Shown: one piece after another, positions 22,085-34,892 of the stretch
How positions within the stretch are numbered: position 1 is the first letter of the stretch
Layout of the letters: the number at the start of each line of letters is the position of its first letter
Origin: Paenibacillus sp. FSL R10-2782
GTDB lineage: Bacteria > Bacillota > Bacilli > Paenibacillales > Paenibacillaceae
Direction of reading: 5' to 3'
NCBI RefSeq assembly: GCF_038592985.1
Contig: NZ_CP151951.1
Coordinates: 4,083,001 to 4,147,000 of the forward strand
Length of the DNA stretch: 64,000 nt
Notes under the pieces: generated by a model
What the model saw: only the letters and a program-made list of their open reading frames with translations
Databases searched by the model: none
Told to the model about the DNA's origin: nothing
Position numbers and translations under genes: made by a program

Positions 22085-22398
22085 CACGACCAACCTCTTT
22101 TCTTTATTAAAATGAACACCAGTATTCATCCACTTCCGTTAAATCCCATTCAAAACGAAAGCGGCAAGCATGAAACGGGGACACCTTACAAAATATTTTA
22201 ACATGTTCAGAGTCTCGTGTCATATTTTCAACCGCTCATATATAGAGTTCGAGCTGTTATACAACGTACTTAGCTGAGACCTTCTCATATTTAACCATGT
22301 TTCGTATGTATGTGCAAATGTACAGCAGTGACTTATGTACAACAATAAAGTACAACTCACAGCACTTTCCATAAACGACTAAAATATGGATTACCCAA
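22085..22398. other. Intergenic region tig-clpP (clpP leader)
   Basis: About 310 nt of AT-rich DNA between the tig terminator and clpP. No ORF with a ribosome binding site, no CtsR direct repeat and no CIRCE element is seen. The clpP promoter must lie here, but no hexamer pair stands out. Confidence 0.5.
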
Positions 22399-22437
22399 GG
22401 TAAAAATAAGGCACGTAACTTTCACTACGTGCCTTAT
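22399..22437 (-). terminator. Terminator of tig
   Basis: A perfect 12-bp stem, ATAAGGCACGTA / TACGTGCCTTAT, with an 8-nt loop, followed on the minus strand by TTTTTACC. It lies 60 nt after the tig stop. Confidence 0.9.
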
Positions 22438-22497
22438 CCCTATCTAATTGCTAGGTTGCAGCCTGTGCGGCATACCCCATATATTCTATCGTTTGAA

Positions 22498-23811
22498 TTA
22501 CTCGGCAGCTTCAGCTGGCGCTTCAACTTCTTTGCTGTTTTCCAACAACAAAGCGATCGTTTTGCGCAGTGAAATTTCTTCTTTCAGGTTTGCGAACGAA
22601 CCGTTACCTTCCAGAATACTGCGAATTTCTTCAACCGAACGTTTGTAAGCTTCAGCCATGTTTTTCAGTTCTTCATCAATTTCCGCTTCGGAAACTTCGA
22701 TGTTTTCCGCTTTAGCCACTTGCTCCAGCACGAGGTTGTTGCGTACACGCTTCTCAGCATCCACTTTCATTTGCGCTTCCAGATCTTCCTGACTTTGACC
22801 GGAGAATCCGAGGAACATCTCAAGATTCATGCCTTGGCTACGCAGACGGTTGTCGAAATCGCGAACCATGTTTTGCACTTCACTTTTGATCATCGCTTCA
22901 GGAATGTCGATTGTTGCGTTCTCAGCAACCTTCTCCACTACCGCACCCTCACGGGCAGCTTTAGCTTCGTTTTCCTTACGCTCCAGCAGTTGCTTTTTCA
23001 AGTCTTCCTTGAATTCAGCCAGTGTATCAAATTCACTTACATCTTTTGCAAATTCATCATCCAGTTCAGGAAGAACCTTGCGTTTCAGTTCATGAACTTT
23101 CACTTTGAAGACTGCTTGTTTGCCAGCGAGATCAGCAGAATGGTAGTTCTCAGGGAACGTTACTTCAACGTCCTTGGAATCGCCTGTGTGCAAACCGATC
23201 ACTTGCTCTTCAAAACCAGGAATGAAGGTATTGGAACCCAGCTCCAGAGAATACTTCTCAGCTTGTCCGCCTTCGAATGGTACACCATCAACAGAACCGT
23301 CGAAGTCGATAATAGCCGTATCGCCGGATTGTGCAGCATCTTCATCAACGACAACCAGCTCAGCATGACGTTGTTGCAAACGCTCCAGCTCTTGAGCCAG
23401 TTCTTCGTCAGTTACTTCGAGTTTGCTTACAGGCACTTCTACGCCTTTGTACTCACCCAAAGTCACTTCAGGTTTAACAGTAACCTTTGCTTTGAATTTG
23501 AAGGATTCGCCTTTAGCGAATTGATCAATTTCAACGTCAGGGCTGTCTACCGGGAAAATATCCGTTTTTTCTACAGCTTGGCTGTAGGCTTCTGGCAGCA
23601 GGAAGTCAATTGCATCCTGATACAAGCTTTCAATACCATAACGCTTTTCAAAAATAGGGCGTGGTACTTTACCTTTACGGAATCCTGGTACACTTACTTG
23701 CTTAGCCACTTTATTAAAAGCTTTGTCGAGTGCAGCGGCTACACGATCCGCGTCAACCTCAACTTCAAGAACCCCAAGGTTCTTCTCTATTTTCTCCCAA
23801 GTTGCTTTCAT
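22498..23811 (-). CDS. tig: Trigger factor
   Basis: A ribosome-associated chaperone and prolyl isomerase of 437 residues. The N-terminal ribosome-binding domain has the signature VPGFRKGKVPRPIFEKRYG. The FKBP-type PPIase domain is around residues 155-245 (DTAIIDFDGSVDGVPFEGG; PGFEEQVIGL; FPENYH). The C-terminal helical chaperone domain ends in an Ala/Glu-rich tail. GAGGGG lies upstream of the ATG. It has its own sigma-A promoter and terminator, so it is monocistronic. Confidence 0.98.
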   Translation of the reverse strand: MKATWEKIEKNLGVLEVEVDADRVAAALDKAFNKVAKQVSVPGFRKGKVPRPIFEKRYGIESLYQDAIDFLLPEAYSQAVEKTDIFPVDSPDVEIDQFAKGESFKFKAKVTVKPEVTLGEYKGVEVPVSKLEVTDEELAQELERLQQRHAELVVVDEDAAQSGDTAIIDFDGSVDGVPFEGGQAEKYSLELGSNTFIPGFEEQVIGLHTGDSKDVEVTFPENYHSADLAGKQAVFKVKVHELKRKVLPELDDEFAKDVSEFDTLAEFKEDLKKQLLERKENEAKAAREGAVVEKVAENATIDIPEAMIKSEVQNMVRDFDNRLRSQGMNLEMFLGFSGQSQEDLEAQMKVDAEKRVRNNLVLEQVAKAENIEVSEAEIDEELKNMAEAYKRSVEEIRSILEGNGSFANLKEEISLRKTIALLLENSKEVEAPAEAAE

Positions 23812-23882
23812 TTTATGCTTTCCCCTCCAACAAAATCTTCACTTAGTTTTCATATGATCAACGCACACAAAATAACCACTAT

Positions 23883-23911
23883 AGTATATCTAACATTACT
23901 ATCTTTTTCAA
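23883..23911 (-). promoter_or_regulatory. Sigma-A promoter of tig
   Basis: TTGAAA (23906-23911), a 17-nt spacer and TATACT (23883-23888) on the minus strand, about 70 nt before the tig start codon. Confidence 0.8.
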
Positions 23912-23953
23912 GGGCAGCCCCTTGAATGCTTCACAGGTAAACGTTTCCGACCG

Positions 23954-24865
23954 TTATGGAGTGCTCATTCCCGCCGCTACGAATAGACGCATCGACCGGT
24001 ATACCTGTTCAAAACGGAAGCGCAATGCATCGGTAATGCCATATATAGCACGGGTTTCTTCCTCATCCTTGTTGCCACTCAGACTCTCCGATACCGTCTG
24101 ATGGAGTGCTGCCGCCCAAATATCTGGCATCCCGTCCTCCTCCACCAGCATTGACCTGTAATCTTTCGTGCCGTACACTGCCATCACATACTGCGACCAT
24201 AGCTCCTGCGCAAAATAGAACAGCGTAGGCTCATGTACCTCAGTCTGATCGGCCACCCGCTCCAGAATACGCATAATCGGCTCAGGAAATTCATCCGGCT
24301 GCAGCGGAATCGACTCAATCTCGATCTCCGCCTTTTCATCTCCCCGGCTGATTTCGATCGTCCCTTCCATTCCACGTCGCCGTAGTGTCTGCAAAACACG
24401 GAATTGAAGCAGAGGGTGGATTTCCCGTTCCTTAATCCACTTAAGCAGCGCATCGTCGATTTCCGGCAGATCCAGATAAGACAGTTGTTCCAGCGCTAAA
24501 ATCGTCTGTTCCGACAACGGTTCATCCATAGCCATATGTAGCAGCTTGTTGCCGTAGCCTGCGTCCTGCTCCTGCTTGAAGCGTACATGTCGACGGGCCA
24601 GCTCTGCTTCATTGATCTCATCATCTGCTGTAGCGTCCGTTTCCGCCCCTCTGTCGGCATACTGTGGAAATGCGGCCTCCAGCCATTGTAAAAGGGCCTC
24701 CCACTCTTCGTACTGCTTCTGTTCCTGTCCCTGACACTGTATCAAAAAACGCAGCATCGCCATCGCCTCTCCGTAACGCTCGTTTTCAAGCATCACAGTG
24801 AGTTGAATTTGATAGTAATCCAATGTCTTCGGAAACAATACAATATTATTTTCTTTTGTCGTCAC
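23954..24865 (-). CDS. YsoA-like helical (TPR-type) protein
   Basis: A soluble, acidic, mostly helical protein of 303 residues without signal peptide or membrane segment. The first 65 residues (DYYQIQLTVMLENERYGEAMAMLRFL) look like a TPR hairpin. The middle reads as HEAT/TPR-like helices (LALEQLSYLDLPEIDDALLKWI). It lies directly upstream of tig, the position of ysoA in B. subtilis, which encodes a TPR protein; equivalence is inference. The start is a GTG with AAAGG 8 nt upstream. Function unknown; association with protein quality control is suggested only by position. Confidence 0.75.
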   Translation of the reverse strand: MTTKENNIVLFPKTLDYYQIQLTVMLENERYGEAMAMLRFLIQCQGQEQKQYEEWEALLQWLEAAFPQYADRGAETDATADDEINEAELARRHVRFKQEQDAGYGNKLLHMAMDEPLSEQTILALEQLSYLDLPEIDDALLKWIKEREIHPLLQFRVLQTLRRRGMEGTIEISRGDEKAEIEIESIPLQPDEFPEPIMRILERVADQTEVHEPTLFYFAQELWSQYVMAVYGTKDYRSMLVEEDGMPDIWAAALHQTVSESLSGNKDEEETRAIYGITDALRFRFEQVYRSMRLFVAAGMSTP

Positions 24866-24921
24866 CTTGGAGTCCTTTATTCAAGGCACCCCCTCTCCTC
24901 CGCAAGCTAAAGTATTTGTAG

Positions 24922-24951
24922 ATTATATGAGAAACAGCGGCCGAAGTCCAA
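24922..24951 (-). promoter_or_regulatory. Promoter of the ysoA-like gene
   Basis: TTGGAC (24946-24951), an 18-nt spacer and TATAAT (24922-24927) on the minus strand, 57 nt before the GTG start. Confidence 0.7.
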
Positions 24952-25075
24952 CCTCTCGTCTTCCACATATTCACCTGTATTCTAGCATACCCTTTTATAA
25001 GGCCAAAAAAACCACACATCTACTCCAAACTTATGTCGCATAAAGGCTAAAACAATCAAATAATATAAAAAAGAC

Positions 25076-25104
25076 TTGAATCTTTTTTGCCCATGTGATA
25101 TATT
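25076..25104 (+). promoter_or_regulatory. Promoter of tRNA-Arg
   Basis: TTGAAT (25076-25081), a 17-nt spacer and TATATT (25099-25104), about 20 nt before the mature tRNA 5' end. Confidence 0.8.
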
Positions 25105-25124
25105 AATATTCGCTTGAATTTTAT

Positions 25125-25198
<74 letters not shown>

Positions 25199-25208
25199 TT
25201 ATCGTGAG

Positions 25209-25234
25209 AAGCTTCCGTAAGGGAGCTTTTTTTC
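25209..25234 (+). terminator. Terminator after tRNA-Arg
   Basis: Stem AAGCTTCC / GGGAGCTT with a GTAA loop, followed by TTTTTT, 11 nt after the tRNA. Confidence 0.88.
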
Positions 25235-25504
25235 GTTTTACAACCCCCTACAAAAAATATATTCTATTTTAATTCCAGCATTTTGCATCATTTGACTCCC
25301 CACGCTCGAAAGTACAGTAGATAGACGAACTAAATCGTTTCGATCTCTATATCGCTGATTTGAGGTCGTGAATGCCATCATCTATAATGTCGAATATTTT
25401 CTGATATAATTTTGAATATTTTCTGAAGAGCATGAACTGGACAAAGTGCCTCAGAAATAAAGCAGTAAGCTTACATGTTGGGTACAGCAAGGGAGAAATA
25501 ATTA
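25235..25504. other. Intergenic region upstream of exoA with a short direct repeat
   Basis: This is AT-rich DNA. A 13-nt direct repeat GAATATTTTCTGA occurs at 25392-25404 and 25414-25426 (period 22 nt). A TATAAT lies between the copies, but no convincing -35 box is seen. It is probably the exoA promoter region. Confidence 0.45.
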
Positions 25505-26269
25505 ATGAAATTAGTATCTTGGAATGTTAATGGCTTAAGAGCCTGTGTGACCAAAGGATTTTATACTTATCTAAAAGAAACGAATGCCGACATTTTTTGT
25601 GTACAGGAAACCAAGCTTCAAGAGGGACAAATCCTGATGGAGAACATGGAGGAATACACAGAGTACTGGAATTATGCCGAGAAAAAAGGATATTCCGGGA
25701 CGGCTATCTTCACCAAAATCAAGCCTCTTTCTGTGCATTATGGGCTTGAAGAAAATGGGGAGCCTGAAGGCAGAACCATTACTTTGGAATTCGAGAAATT
25801 TTATCTGGTTAATGTATATACTCCGAATACCAAACGGGATTTGTCCCGACTGCCGTACAGACTGGAATGGGAGGACCGTTTCCGCAGCTATCTGCAACAA
25901 CTGGATGCATTGAAGCCTGTCATTGTTTGTGGTGATCTCAACGTGGCTCATCAGGAAATGGATTTAAAAAATGCAAAAGCCAACTATGGCAATGCCGGAT
26001 TTACGCCTGAGGAACGGGAGCGAATGTCACAACTGCTCGAAGCCGGATTTATAGACACCTTCAGATACTTTTATCCTGACAGGACGGATGTTTATTCCTG
26101 GTGGTCCTACATGCCGAAAGTGAGAGAACGGAACATCGGCTGGCGAATCGATTACTTCCTCGTCTCGGACAGACTTCGTCCGTTGTTGATAGATGCAAGT
26201 ATTGATTGCCATATTACAGGCAGCGACCACTGCCCTGTTATATTGGATATGCAAGATATTTCAGCATAG
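25505..26269 (+). CDS. exoA: Exodeoxyribonuclease III / AP endonuclease
   Basis: A base-excision repair enzyme of the Xth family, 254 residues. Active-site blocks are visible in order: WNVNGLRA (Asn7 region), QETK with Glu35, GDLNVAH, RIDYFLVS, and SDHCPVIL with the catalytic histidine. GGGAG lies 9 nt before the ATG. It is monocistronic, bounded by the tRNA terminator and a shared hairpin downstream. Confidence 0.97.
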   Translation: MKLVSWNVNGLRACVTKGFYTYLKETNADIFCVQETKLQEGQILMENMEEYTEYWNYAEKKGYSGTAIFTKIKPLSVHYGLEENGEPEGRTITLEFEKFYLVNVYTPNTKRDLSRLPYRLEWEDRFRSYLQQLDALKPVIVCGDLNVAHQEMDLKNAKANYGNAGFTPEERERMSQLLEAGFIDTFRYFYPDRTDVYSWWSYMPKVRERNIGWRIDYFLVSDRLRPLLIDASIDCHITGSDHCPVILDMQDISA

Positions 26270-26302
26270 TCCCCCCTTGCACAAAAATTTATGCAGTCTT
26301 AA

Positions 26303-26337
26303 AAGCCGTCATGCGCTGTATTGCAGCATGACGGCTT
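26303..26337. terminator. Bidirectional terminator between exoA and the beta-glucosidase gene
   Basis: A perfect 12-bp stem, AAGCCGTCATGC / GCATGACGGCTT, with an 11-nt loop, between two convergent genes. Confidence 0.8.
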
Positions 26338-26357
26338 AGATTATTATGATACACTGT

Positions 26358-28545
<2,188 letters not shown>

Positions 28546-28546
<1 letters not shown>

Positions 28547-29439
28547 TACATTTCCACCTCTCTTCTGCGCAAGTAATACAGAGCAATCATCGACACCGTA
28601 AATACGAACAGAAACTGGATCATAGCTACTGCGGAAGCAAGGCCGTAATCCGACGTCCCGGAGCCAAAGGCTGTTGCATACACATCAAACGCAAGTGTCG
28701 TCGTGTTGAATTTACCACCTGTCAGCACATAAATAATATCAAAGGTTTGCAATGCTCCGATAATGGACAGCAGCATATTGACTGTAAAGGATGGCGCAAT
28801 CATCGGAAAGGTAATATTTTTGAACGCTTTCCACCCGGAAGCACCATCCATGTACCCTGCTTCATATAAATCATTGGGAATGGATTGAAGTCCAGCTAAG
28901 AAAATAGTCATCGAGTAACCCATGTACATCCAAATTTGCACAAAAATAATCAGTTCAAATGCTATATCATAGTCCCCGAAAAAGTTGGAGCTGGTTCCAA
29001 AAAAGTTCATCATGGCTTGCGCAGGACCGCCAAGCGGATTGGCAATCAACTGCCAGATCAGGCCGGATACCGTTACTCCGAGCACAACGGGCAGGAAAAA
29101 TACAGCACGGTAAAACACATCACCCTTGAGCTTTTTATTAATAATGACGGCCATGAACAGCCCTACTGCATTTTGAATCACAACCACAGCTACGGCGAAA
29201 TATAGGGAACGACCAATAGATGCGATTCGATCTCCAGAATCAGAAGAGGTAAAAAAGGTCATATAATTCTCGAATCCAACAAAATTCCACGTTTGTCCCG
29301 GAACCCCTGAAGCATTTGTAAAGGAAAACAGTACGGTTACCATTGAGGGACCAAAGCCAAGAAGCAAATAGAGCAGCACCGGAATACTCAGTAAAAGATA
29401 CGGCATTAACCGGGCCGCGCCCTTTCCGAAGGGATACAT
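28546..29439 (-). CDS. ABC sugar transporter permease (MalF type)
   Basis: A CUT1 permease of about 297 residues. The EAA loop is DLYEAGYMDGASGWKAFKNITFPMI. The periplasmic-side loop after TM1 carries NFVGFENYMTFF, typical for MalF-type partners. I choose ATG 29439, 8 nt after AAGGTG; a GTG at 29448 is the alternative. Confidence 0.92.
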
Positions 29440-29515
29440 GGGCCTCACACCTTTTTTACATTATTATGGGAGCTTTACAGTTGCCAATCTGCGCTCATGC
29501 AAAGCCTGTGTTGAT

Positions 29516-30844
29516 TTATTTAGGGGCTGCCGCATCCCAGTCTGCCTGAGATTTTTGGGCAAGCTCCAAAGGCGTCTTTAGCGGACCAGCAGGCGTCAGA
29601 AATTCAGCATGTACGCTGGCATCCTTAATGTACTGTCCAACATTCTTACGATTGATAAACAGCTGATCCCAAGAGAGCTTGAAGTTTTCCAGTGAAGGCT
29701 GGATTTCATTAACAAATTCACTACTTATCTTCACATCAGGCTGTGTCGGCAAAAATCCGGCGGCGTTCACAAAATCCGTGTAGTTCTGCTTCTCAGAGAG
29801 CATTTCAAGCCATTTGATCGCATAATCCTTGTTTGGCGACTTTTCCAATACCATCCATGTCATATCGTACTTGCCTGCAAGGTTCTTATTTTTTGCCGGA
29901 TCATTGCTGCCCGGAATCGGGAAATAACCAAATTTCATCTCTGGATTGGCTGTCTGGATCGTCGTTGCATCCCACGTGCCATCTGCAATCATAGCTACAC
30001 GCCCTGTAGCAAACAAACTTGGCAAGGTTCCATAGTCAATCCCCATAAATCCACCAATGGCGTTGTTCATCAAAATTTGTGTTTTTTCCAGCACCTCAAG
30101 CTGGACGGGGTCTGTCAGCTTTGTCTTACCTGTCCACAGCCCTTTAATATATGCCAGCTGATCATCATGGATAGAGGCTTGAAGCCCTTGGACAGCAAGG
30201 TTAATAGGCCATACATCCTTCCCGCCGAAACCAATCGGTTCTACACCATTGTCCTTGAGCACCTTCATCACATGTACCAGCTCATCCCAAGTTGTGGGCA
30301 CAGCAAGATTATATTTTTCAAAAATCTCTTTGTTATAGAACAGACCTGTAAGTGCCACCTTACCCATATTTACACCGTATACCTTGTCCTTATAGGTCAT
30401 GGCATTTTTGACATCTGCAGGATTATAGTTTTTGATAAAAGCTTGATCCGACAGATCGGCTATTAGTCCTCCGTCAATCCATTGCTTCCACATCGGATCT
30501 GCTGCTCCCTTGGACCATTCCTGTGGGGCGCCTACGAAGCTGAATTTCAAAGGAATAATGTCTGCATCACCGGATGAACCAGCATTCATACGCGTTTGCA
30601 TCAATTGATCATACGTTGAGTCAGCAGGAACCGTCGTATACTCCACCTGAACATCAGGATACTTCTCTTCAAATTTTTTATTGAATTCCTTTATATAGTT
30701 ATTAATATTTTCCTGCTGCCAATGAATAATCTTTAACGTGACCTTTTTATTCCCCTCCTGTGCAGCTCCGCTACCTTTACCGCAAGCGGCCAATACCACG
30801 ATTAAAGCGGTTACAAGAAGTAAAGAAAAACTCTTTTTTAGCAT
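29516..30844 (-). CDS. ABC sugar transporter substrate-binding lipoprotein
   Basis: An extracellular solute-binding protein (family 1), 442 residues, tethered to the membrane by lipidation. The signal peptide ends with lipobox LAAC, Cys21. The mature start VTLKIIHWQQENINNYIKEF and the block MIADGTWDATTI are typical. ATG at 30844 with GGGGGA upstream; 15 codons above it are leader containing the operator region. It is the first gene of the operon with two permeases and the GH1 enzyme, so a beta-glucoside ligand is inferred. Confidence 0.92.
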   Translation of the reverse strand: MLKKSFSLLLVTALIVVLAACGKGSGAAQEGNKKVTLKIIHWQQENINNYIKEFNKKFEEKYPDVQVEYTTVPADSTYDQLMQTRMNAGSSGDADIIPLKFSFVGAPQEWSKGAADPMWKQWIDGGLIADLSDQAFIKNYNPADVKNAMTYKDKVYGVNMGKVALTGLFYNKEIFEKYNLAVPTTWDELVHVMKVLKDNGVEPIGFGGKDVWPINLAVQGLQASIHDDQLAYIKGLWTGKTKLTDPVQLEVLEKTQILMNNAIGGFMGIDYGTLPSLFATGRVAMIADGTWDATTIQTANPEMKFGYFPIPGSNDPAKNKNLAGKYDMTWMVLEKSPNKDYAIKWLEMLSEKQNYTDFVNAAGFLPTQPDVKISSEFVNEIQPSLENFKLSWDQLFINRKNVGQYIKDASVHAEFLTPAGPLKTPLELAQKSQADWDAAAPK

Positions 30845-30890
30845 TGCAGAATCCCCCATATCATTTTTAGAATACATACACCCACACATT

Positions 30891-30906
30891 ACGAAAGCAG
30901 TTTCGT
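30891..30906. promoter_or_regulatory. LacI-type operator at the ABC/beta-glucosidase operon
   Basis: An inverted repeat ACGAAA-GCAG-TTTCGT. It overlaps the expected transcription start of the ABC operon, 15 nt downstream of its -10 box. It resembles the operator before the divergent lacI-type gene (31113-31128) in 12 of 16 positions. Confidence 0.65.
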
Positions 30907-30920
30907 TATTTACATTTACT

Positions 30921-30950
30921 ATTATGTAACGAATGATCTGTATTTGTAAA
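30921..30950 (-). promoter_or_regulatory. Promoter of the ABC/beta-glucosidase operon
   Basis: TTTACA (30945-30950), an 18-nt spacer and CATAAT (30921-30926) on the minus strand. Confidence 0.6.
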
Positions 30951-31043
30951 TAGAGATTTGTGAAATATCAAAAAAAAGATGAACCACCACTAAATCAAAC
31001 TTATTTTTCCATAAAATATTAAGTTATATCCTACTAAGCACTG

Positions 31044-31073
31044 TTGACTCTCCTCTATAAGGTAGCATAGAAT
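31044..31073 (+). promoter_or_regulatory. Promoter of the first LacI-family gene
   Basis: TTGACT (31044-31049), an 18-nt spacer and TAGAAT (31068-31073). Confidence 0.7.
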
Positions 31074-31111
31074 ACGAGTAATCATTAAATTTAGAATGCA
31101 AAGTCAATTTC

Positions 31112-31129
31112 AACTAAACCAGTTTAGTT
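31112..31129. promoter_or_regulatory. LacI-type operator before the regulator gene
   Basis: Inverted repeat AACTAAAC-CA-GTTTAGTT just before the GGAGG of the regulator gene and about 38 nt after its -10 box. The position suggests autorepression by roadblock. Confidence 0.65.
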
Positions 31130-31141
31130 TCGGAGGATTTT

Positions 31142-32182
31142 ATGAATATAAAAACAATAGCGAGTATGGCAGGAGTTTCGGTAGCAACGGTTTCAAAAAT
31201 TATAAATAATTACACGGATATCAGTGAGGAGACCCGGCAGAGGGTGCTTAAAATTATGGAGGAAACAGGTTATAGACCCTCCTCCTCGGCTAAAACGCTT
31301 GCTACCAAGAAATCAAATCTGGTAGGCGTTATATTCGCTGGCAAGCTGAATGTCGATTTTAGCCATCCTTTTTTTGTAGATATCATTAATGTCTTCAAAA
31401 AACAGATTGGCTTGCTCGGTTACGATCTGTTGTTTTTTTCGAATGAAAAATTTCTGGACAATGGAGAGGACTATTTGGCTCGTTCGAAATATTTTTCAGT
31501 GGACGGGTGCATTATTATTGCTGGAGATGAAGTGGAGAAGAGCGTTTTTGATCTCGATGCCAGCCCCATTCCCTGCATCGGTGTCGATATTGAACTAACC
31601 GGAGCCAGTTCCTGCTATGTTATGTCCGATAATCAGAAGATCTCAATGAAGGTTGTTGAGCATTTTTACATGAATGGCTACCGCGAAATGGGTTTTATAG
31701 GCATCGAGCGCCCATCCCTGGTGATTAAGGAGAGAGAAGAAGCCTTTATCGCTTCACTAAAACGGTTTAGTCTTGATGTCAGACCCGAATGGATCGTGTA
31801 TGCCAAGGACTACGCAGCGGAAGATGGGTACCAGATCGCGAAGACGTGGATACAGCAAGGAGATTTACCAAGGGCTATTTTTGCGGCTACCGACCTGCTT
31901 GCCTTTGGTGCCATCCGTGCTTTCAAGGAAAGCGGCTTGAGGGTACCCGAGGATATTGCTGTAGTGGGATGTGATGATATAGAAGCCTGTCGTTACACCG
32001 ATCCTCCACTGACCACCGTAAAACAAGATAAACAAAAAATAGGCCGTCTAGCCGCTATGGTGCTATTTGATCTGATGAATAAACAGATGGAAACGAAATG
32101 TATTAAAGTAGAACCGGAGCTAGTCATACGCAGCTCCTGCGGAGCCCGGGAAAATTGGAACCATACGATAGTTCAGGGGTAG
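31142..32182 (+). CDS. LacI-family transcriptional regulator
   Basis: A 346-residue sugar-responsive repressor. The helix-turn-helix is at residues 2-22 ([20 protein letters not shown]), followed by a hinge and the periplasmic-binding-protein-like domain with [16 protein letters not shown] and [29 protein letters not shown] precedes the ATG by 5 nt. It is divergent from the ABC/beta-glucosidase operon, and matching operators lie in both leaders, so it most likely represses that operon and itself. Confidence 0.92.
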   Translation: MNIKTIASMAGVSVATVSKIINNYTDISEETRQRVLKIMEETGYRPSSSAKTLATKKSNLVGVIFAGKLNVDFSHPFFVDIINVFKKQIGLLGYDLLFFSNEKFLDNGEDYLARSKYFSVDGCIIIAGDEVEKSVFDLDASPIPCIGVDIELTGASSCYVMSDNQKISMKVVEHFYMNGYREMGFIGIERPSLVIKEREEAFIASLKRFSLDVRPEWIVYAKDYAAEDGYQIAKTWIQQGDLPRAIFAATDLLAFGAIRAFKESGLRVPEDIAVVGCDDIEACRYTDPPLTTVKQDKQKIGRLAAMVLFDLMNKQMETKCIKVEPELVIRSSCGARENWNHTIVQG

Positions 32183-32225
32183 TACCCTAACGAAAAAAAG
32201 GGAGCCACCTCAGTGTTACATGACT

Positions 32226-32276
32226 ATGCCCCGTAAGATGGACACTTTTTCTCAAAGTGTCCATCTTACGGGGCAT
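32226..32276 (+). terminator. Long hairpin terminator between lacI-type gene and glpK
   Basis: A perfect 23-bp inverted repeat (ATGCCCCGTAAGATGGACAC... and its complement) with a 5-nt loop, then TTAGGGTTTTA. It lies between convergent genes. The stem is unusually long for a terminator. Confidence 0.65.
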
Positions 32277-32395
32277 TTAGGGTTTTAATCAGAGTAAACA
32301 ACAGTGGAGCGGATAAAATACAACGTCTAATTCAAATGTCCTACGTCTAACCGAAAAAGACATTACGATGCTCTAGAAGATAACCTTCGTATAGG

Positions 32396-33922
<1,527 letters not shown>

Positions 33923-34744
33923 TTATGCAGTCATTTTATGAGCTTTATCACTTTTATAAGTACGGCTGAAACGAAAGGTAACCATAAGCACCACTACAAT
34001 CATACCAAGCACAATCCAGAAAGCTGGAGTCATACTCCCTTTAAATACGGTCTGGTAAAACACCCCTCCGAAAGAGCCGCCCAGCAATGGTCCTACAATC
34101 GGCACCCAGGCATATTTCCAGTTCGATGTTCCTTTACCGGGAATCGGTAGCAACCAATGCGCAAGACGCGGCCCCAAATCTCTAGCCGGATTAATAGCAT
34201 AACCTGTAGTCCCGCCGAGAGACAAGCCGATGCTGACAACCAGAAAACCCACAATGAGTGGATTCAGTCCCTCAGCGAAGGAGTTGACACCGAATGACTG
34301 CAAAGCAAGAACAAAGATGAAAGTACCGATCATTTCACTAAGCACGTTGGCAAACGGATGATCCATAGCCGGTCCTGTAGCAAATACACTGAGTTTGGTT
34401 GCTGTGTCCTCCGTCTCTTTCCAGTGGGGCAAATAGTGCAAAACCACAATCACGGCACCTGCCATGGCCCCGAGAAGCTGAGCTGCAATATAGCCCGGGA
34501 CATCCCTCCACGGAAAAACTCCCTGAAATGCAAGCGCCAGCGTCACCGCAGGATTCAAGTGTGCTCCACTGATCTGACCAACCACATATACCGCAACGGC
34601 AACCGCGAGCCCCCACCCCAGTCCGATCACTATCCAGCCAGAGCCGTGGGCAAATGATTTTTTCAGGGACACCCCTGCGCACACTCCGCCACCTAGGGCA
34701 ATAAGGATCATCGTCCCTATGAATTCGGCTGCGTATGGCGACAT
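33923..34744 (-). CDS. glpF: Glycerol uptake facilitator (aquaglyceroporin)
   Basis: An MIP-family channel of 273 residues with six membrane helices. Both NPA half-helix motifs are present: GAHLNPAVTLA and YAINPARDLGPR. The aspartate after the second motif marks a glycerol channel rather than a water channel. It is the first gene of glpF-glpK. Control appears double: a cre-like site in the promoter and a terminator hairpin in the leader. Confidence 0.96.
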   Translation of the reverse strand: MSPYAAEFIGTMILIALGGGVCAGVSLKKSFAHGSGWIVIGLGWGLAVAVAVYVVGQISGAHLNPAVTLALAFQGVFPWRDVPGYIAAQLLGAMAGAVIVVLHYLPHWKETEDTATKLSVFATGPAMDHPFANVLSEMIGTFIFVLALQSFGVNSFAEGLNPLIVGFLVVSIGLSLGGTTGYAINPARDLGPRLAHWLLPIPGKGTSNWKYAWVPIVGPLLGGSFGGVFYQTVFKGSMTPAFWIVLGMIVVVLMVTFRFSRTYKSDKAHKMTA

Positions 34745-34794
34745 ACAACCTACCTCCTCAATAGATCAACCGATTTTCAATCGCTTTCACCGCG

Positions 34795-34857
34795 CACAAA
34801 AAAGAAAAGCCATCACAAACCGCCCCCTATGTTCTAACATGGGATGTCTGCGTGGCT
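34795..34857 (-). promoter_or_regulatory. Leader terminator hairpin of glpFK (probable GlpP antitermination site)
   Basis: Stem AGCCA (34853-34857) with TGGCT (34808-34812), plus an inner stem around CCCATGTT / AACATAGGGG, then TTTTCTTTTTT. In B. subtilis glp leaders, GlpP with glycerol-3-phosphate prevents termination at such hairpins. GlpP itself is not in the window, so its use here is inference. Confidence 0.7.
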
Positions 34858-34892
34858 CTCTTGTCTCCGTCACGATTATTAACTTAAATTTG

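Noticed and set aside
22085..22398. CtsR or CIRCE heat-shock element upstream of clpP
   Set aside because: No GGTCAAA direct repeat or TTAGCACTC inverted repeat is visible in the region.
22720..23925. A 401-codon plus-strand open frame opposite tig
   Set aside because: It is antisense to the highly conserved trigger factor gene, has no ribosome binding site, and its predicted protein is Phe/His-rich without known motifs. It is a shadow of the tig codon pattern.
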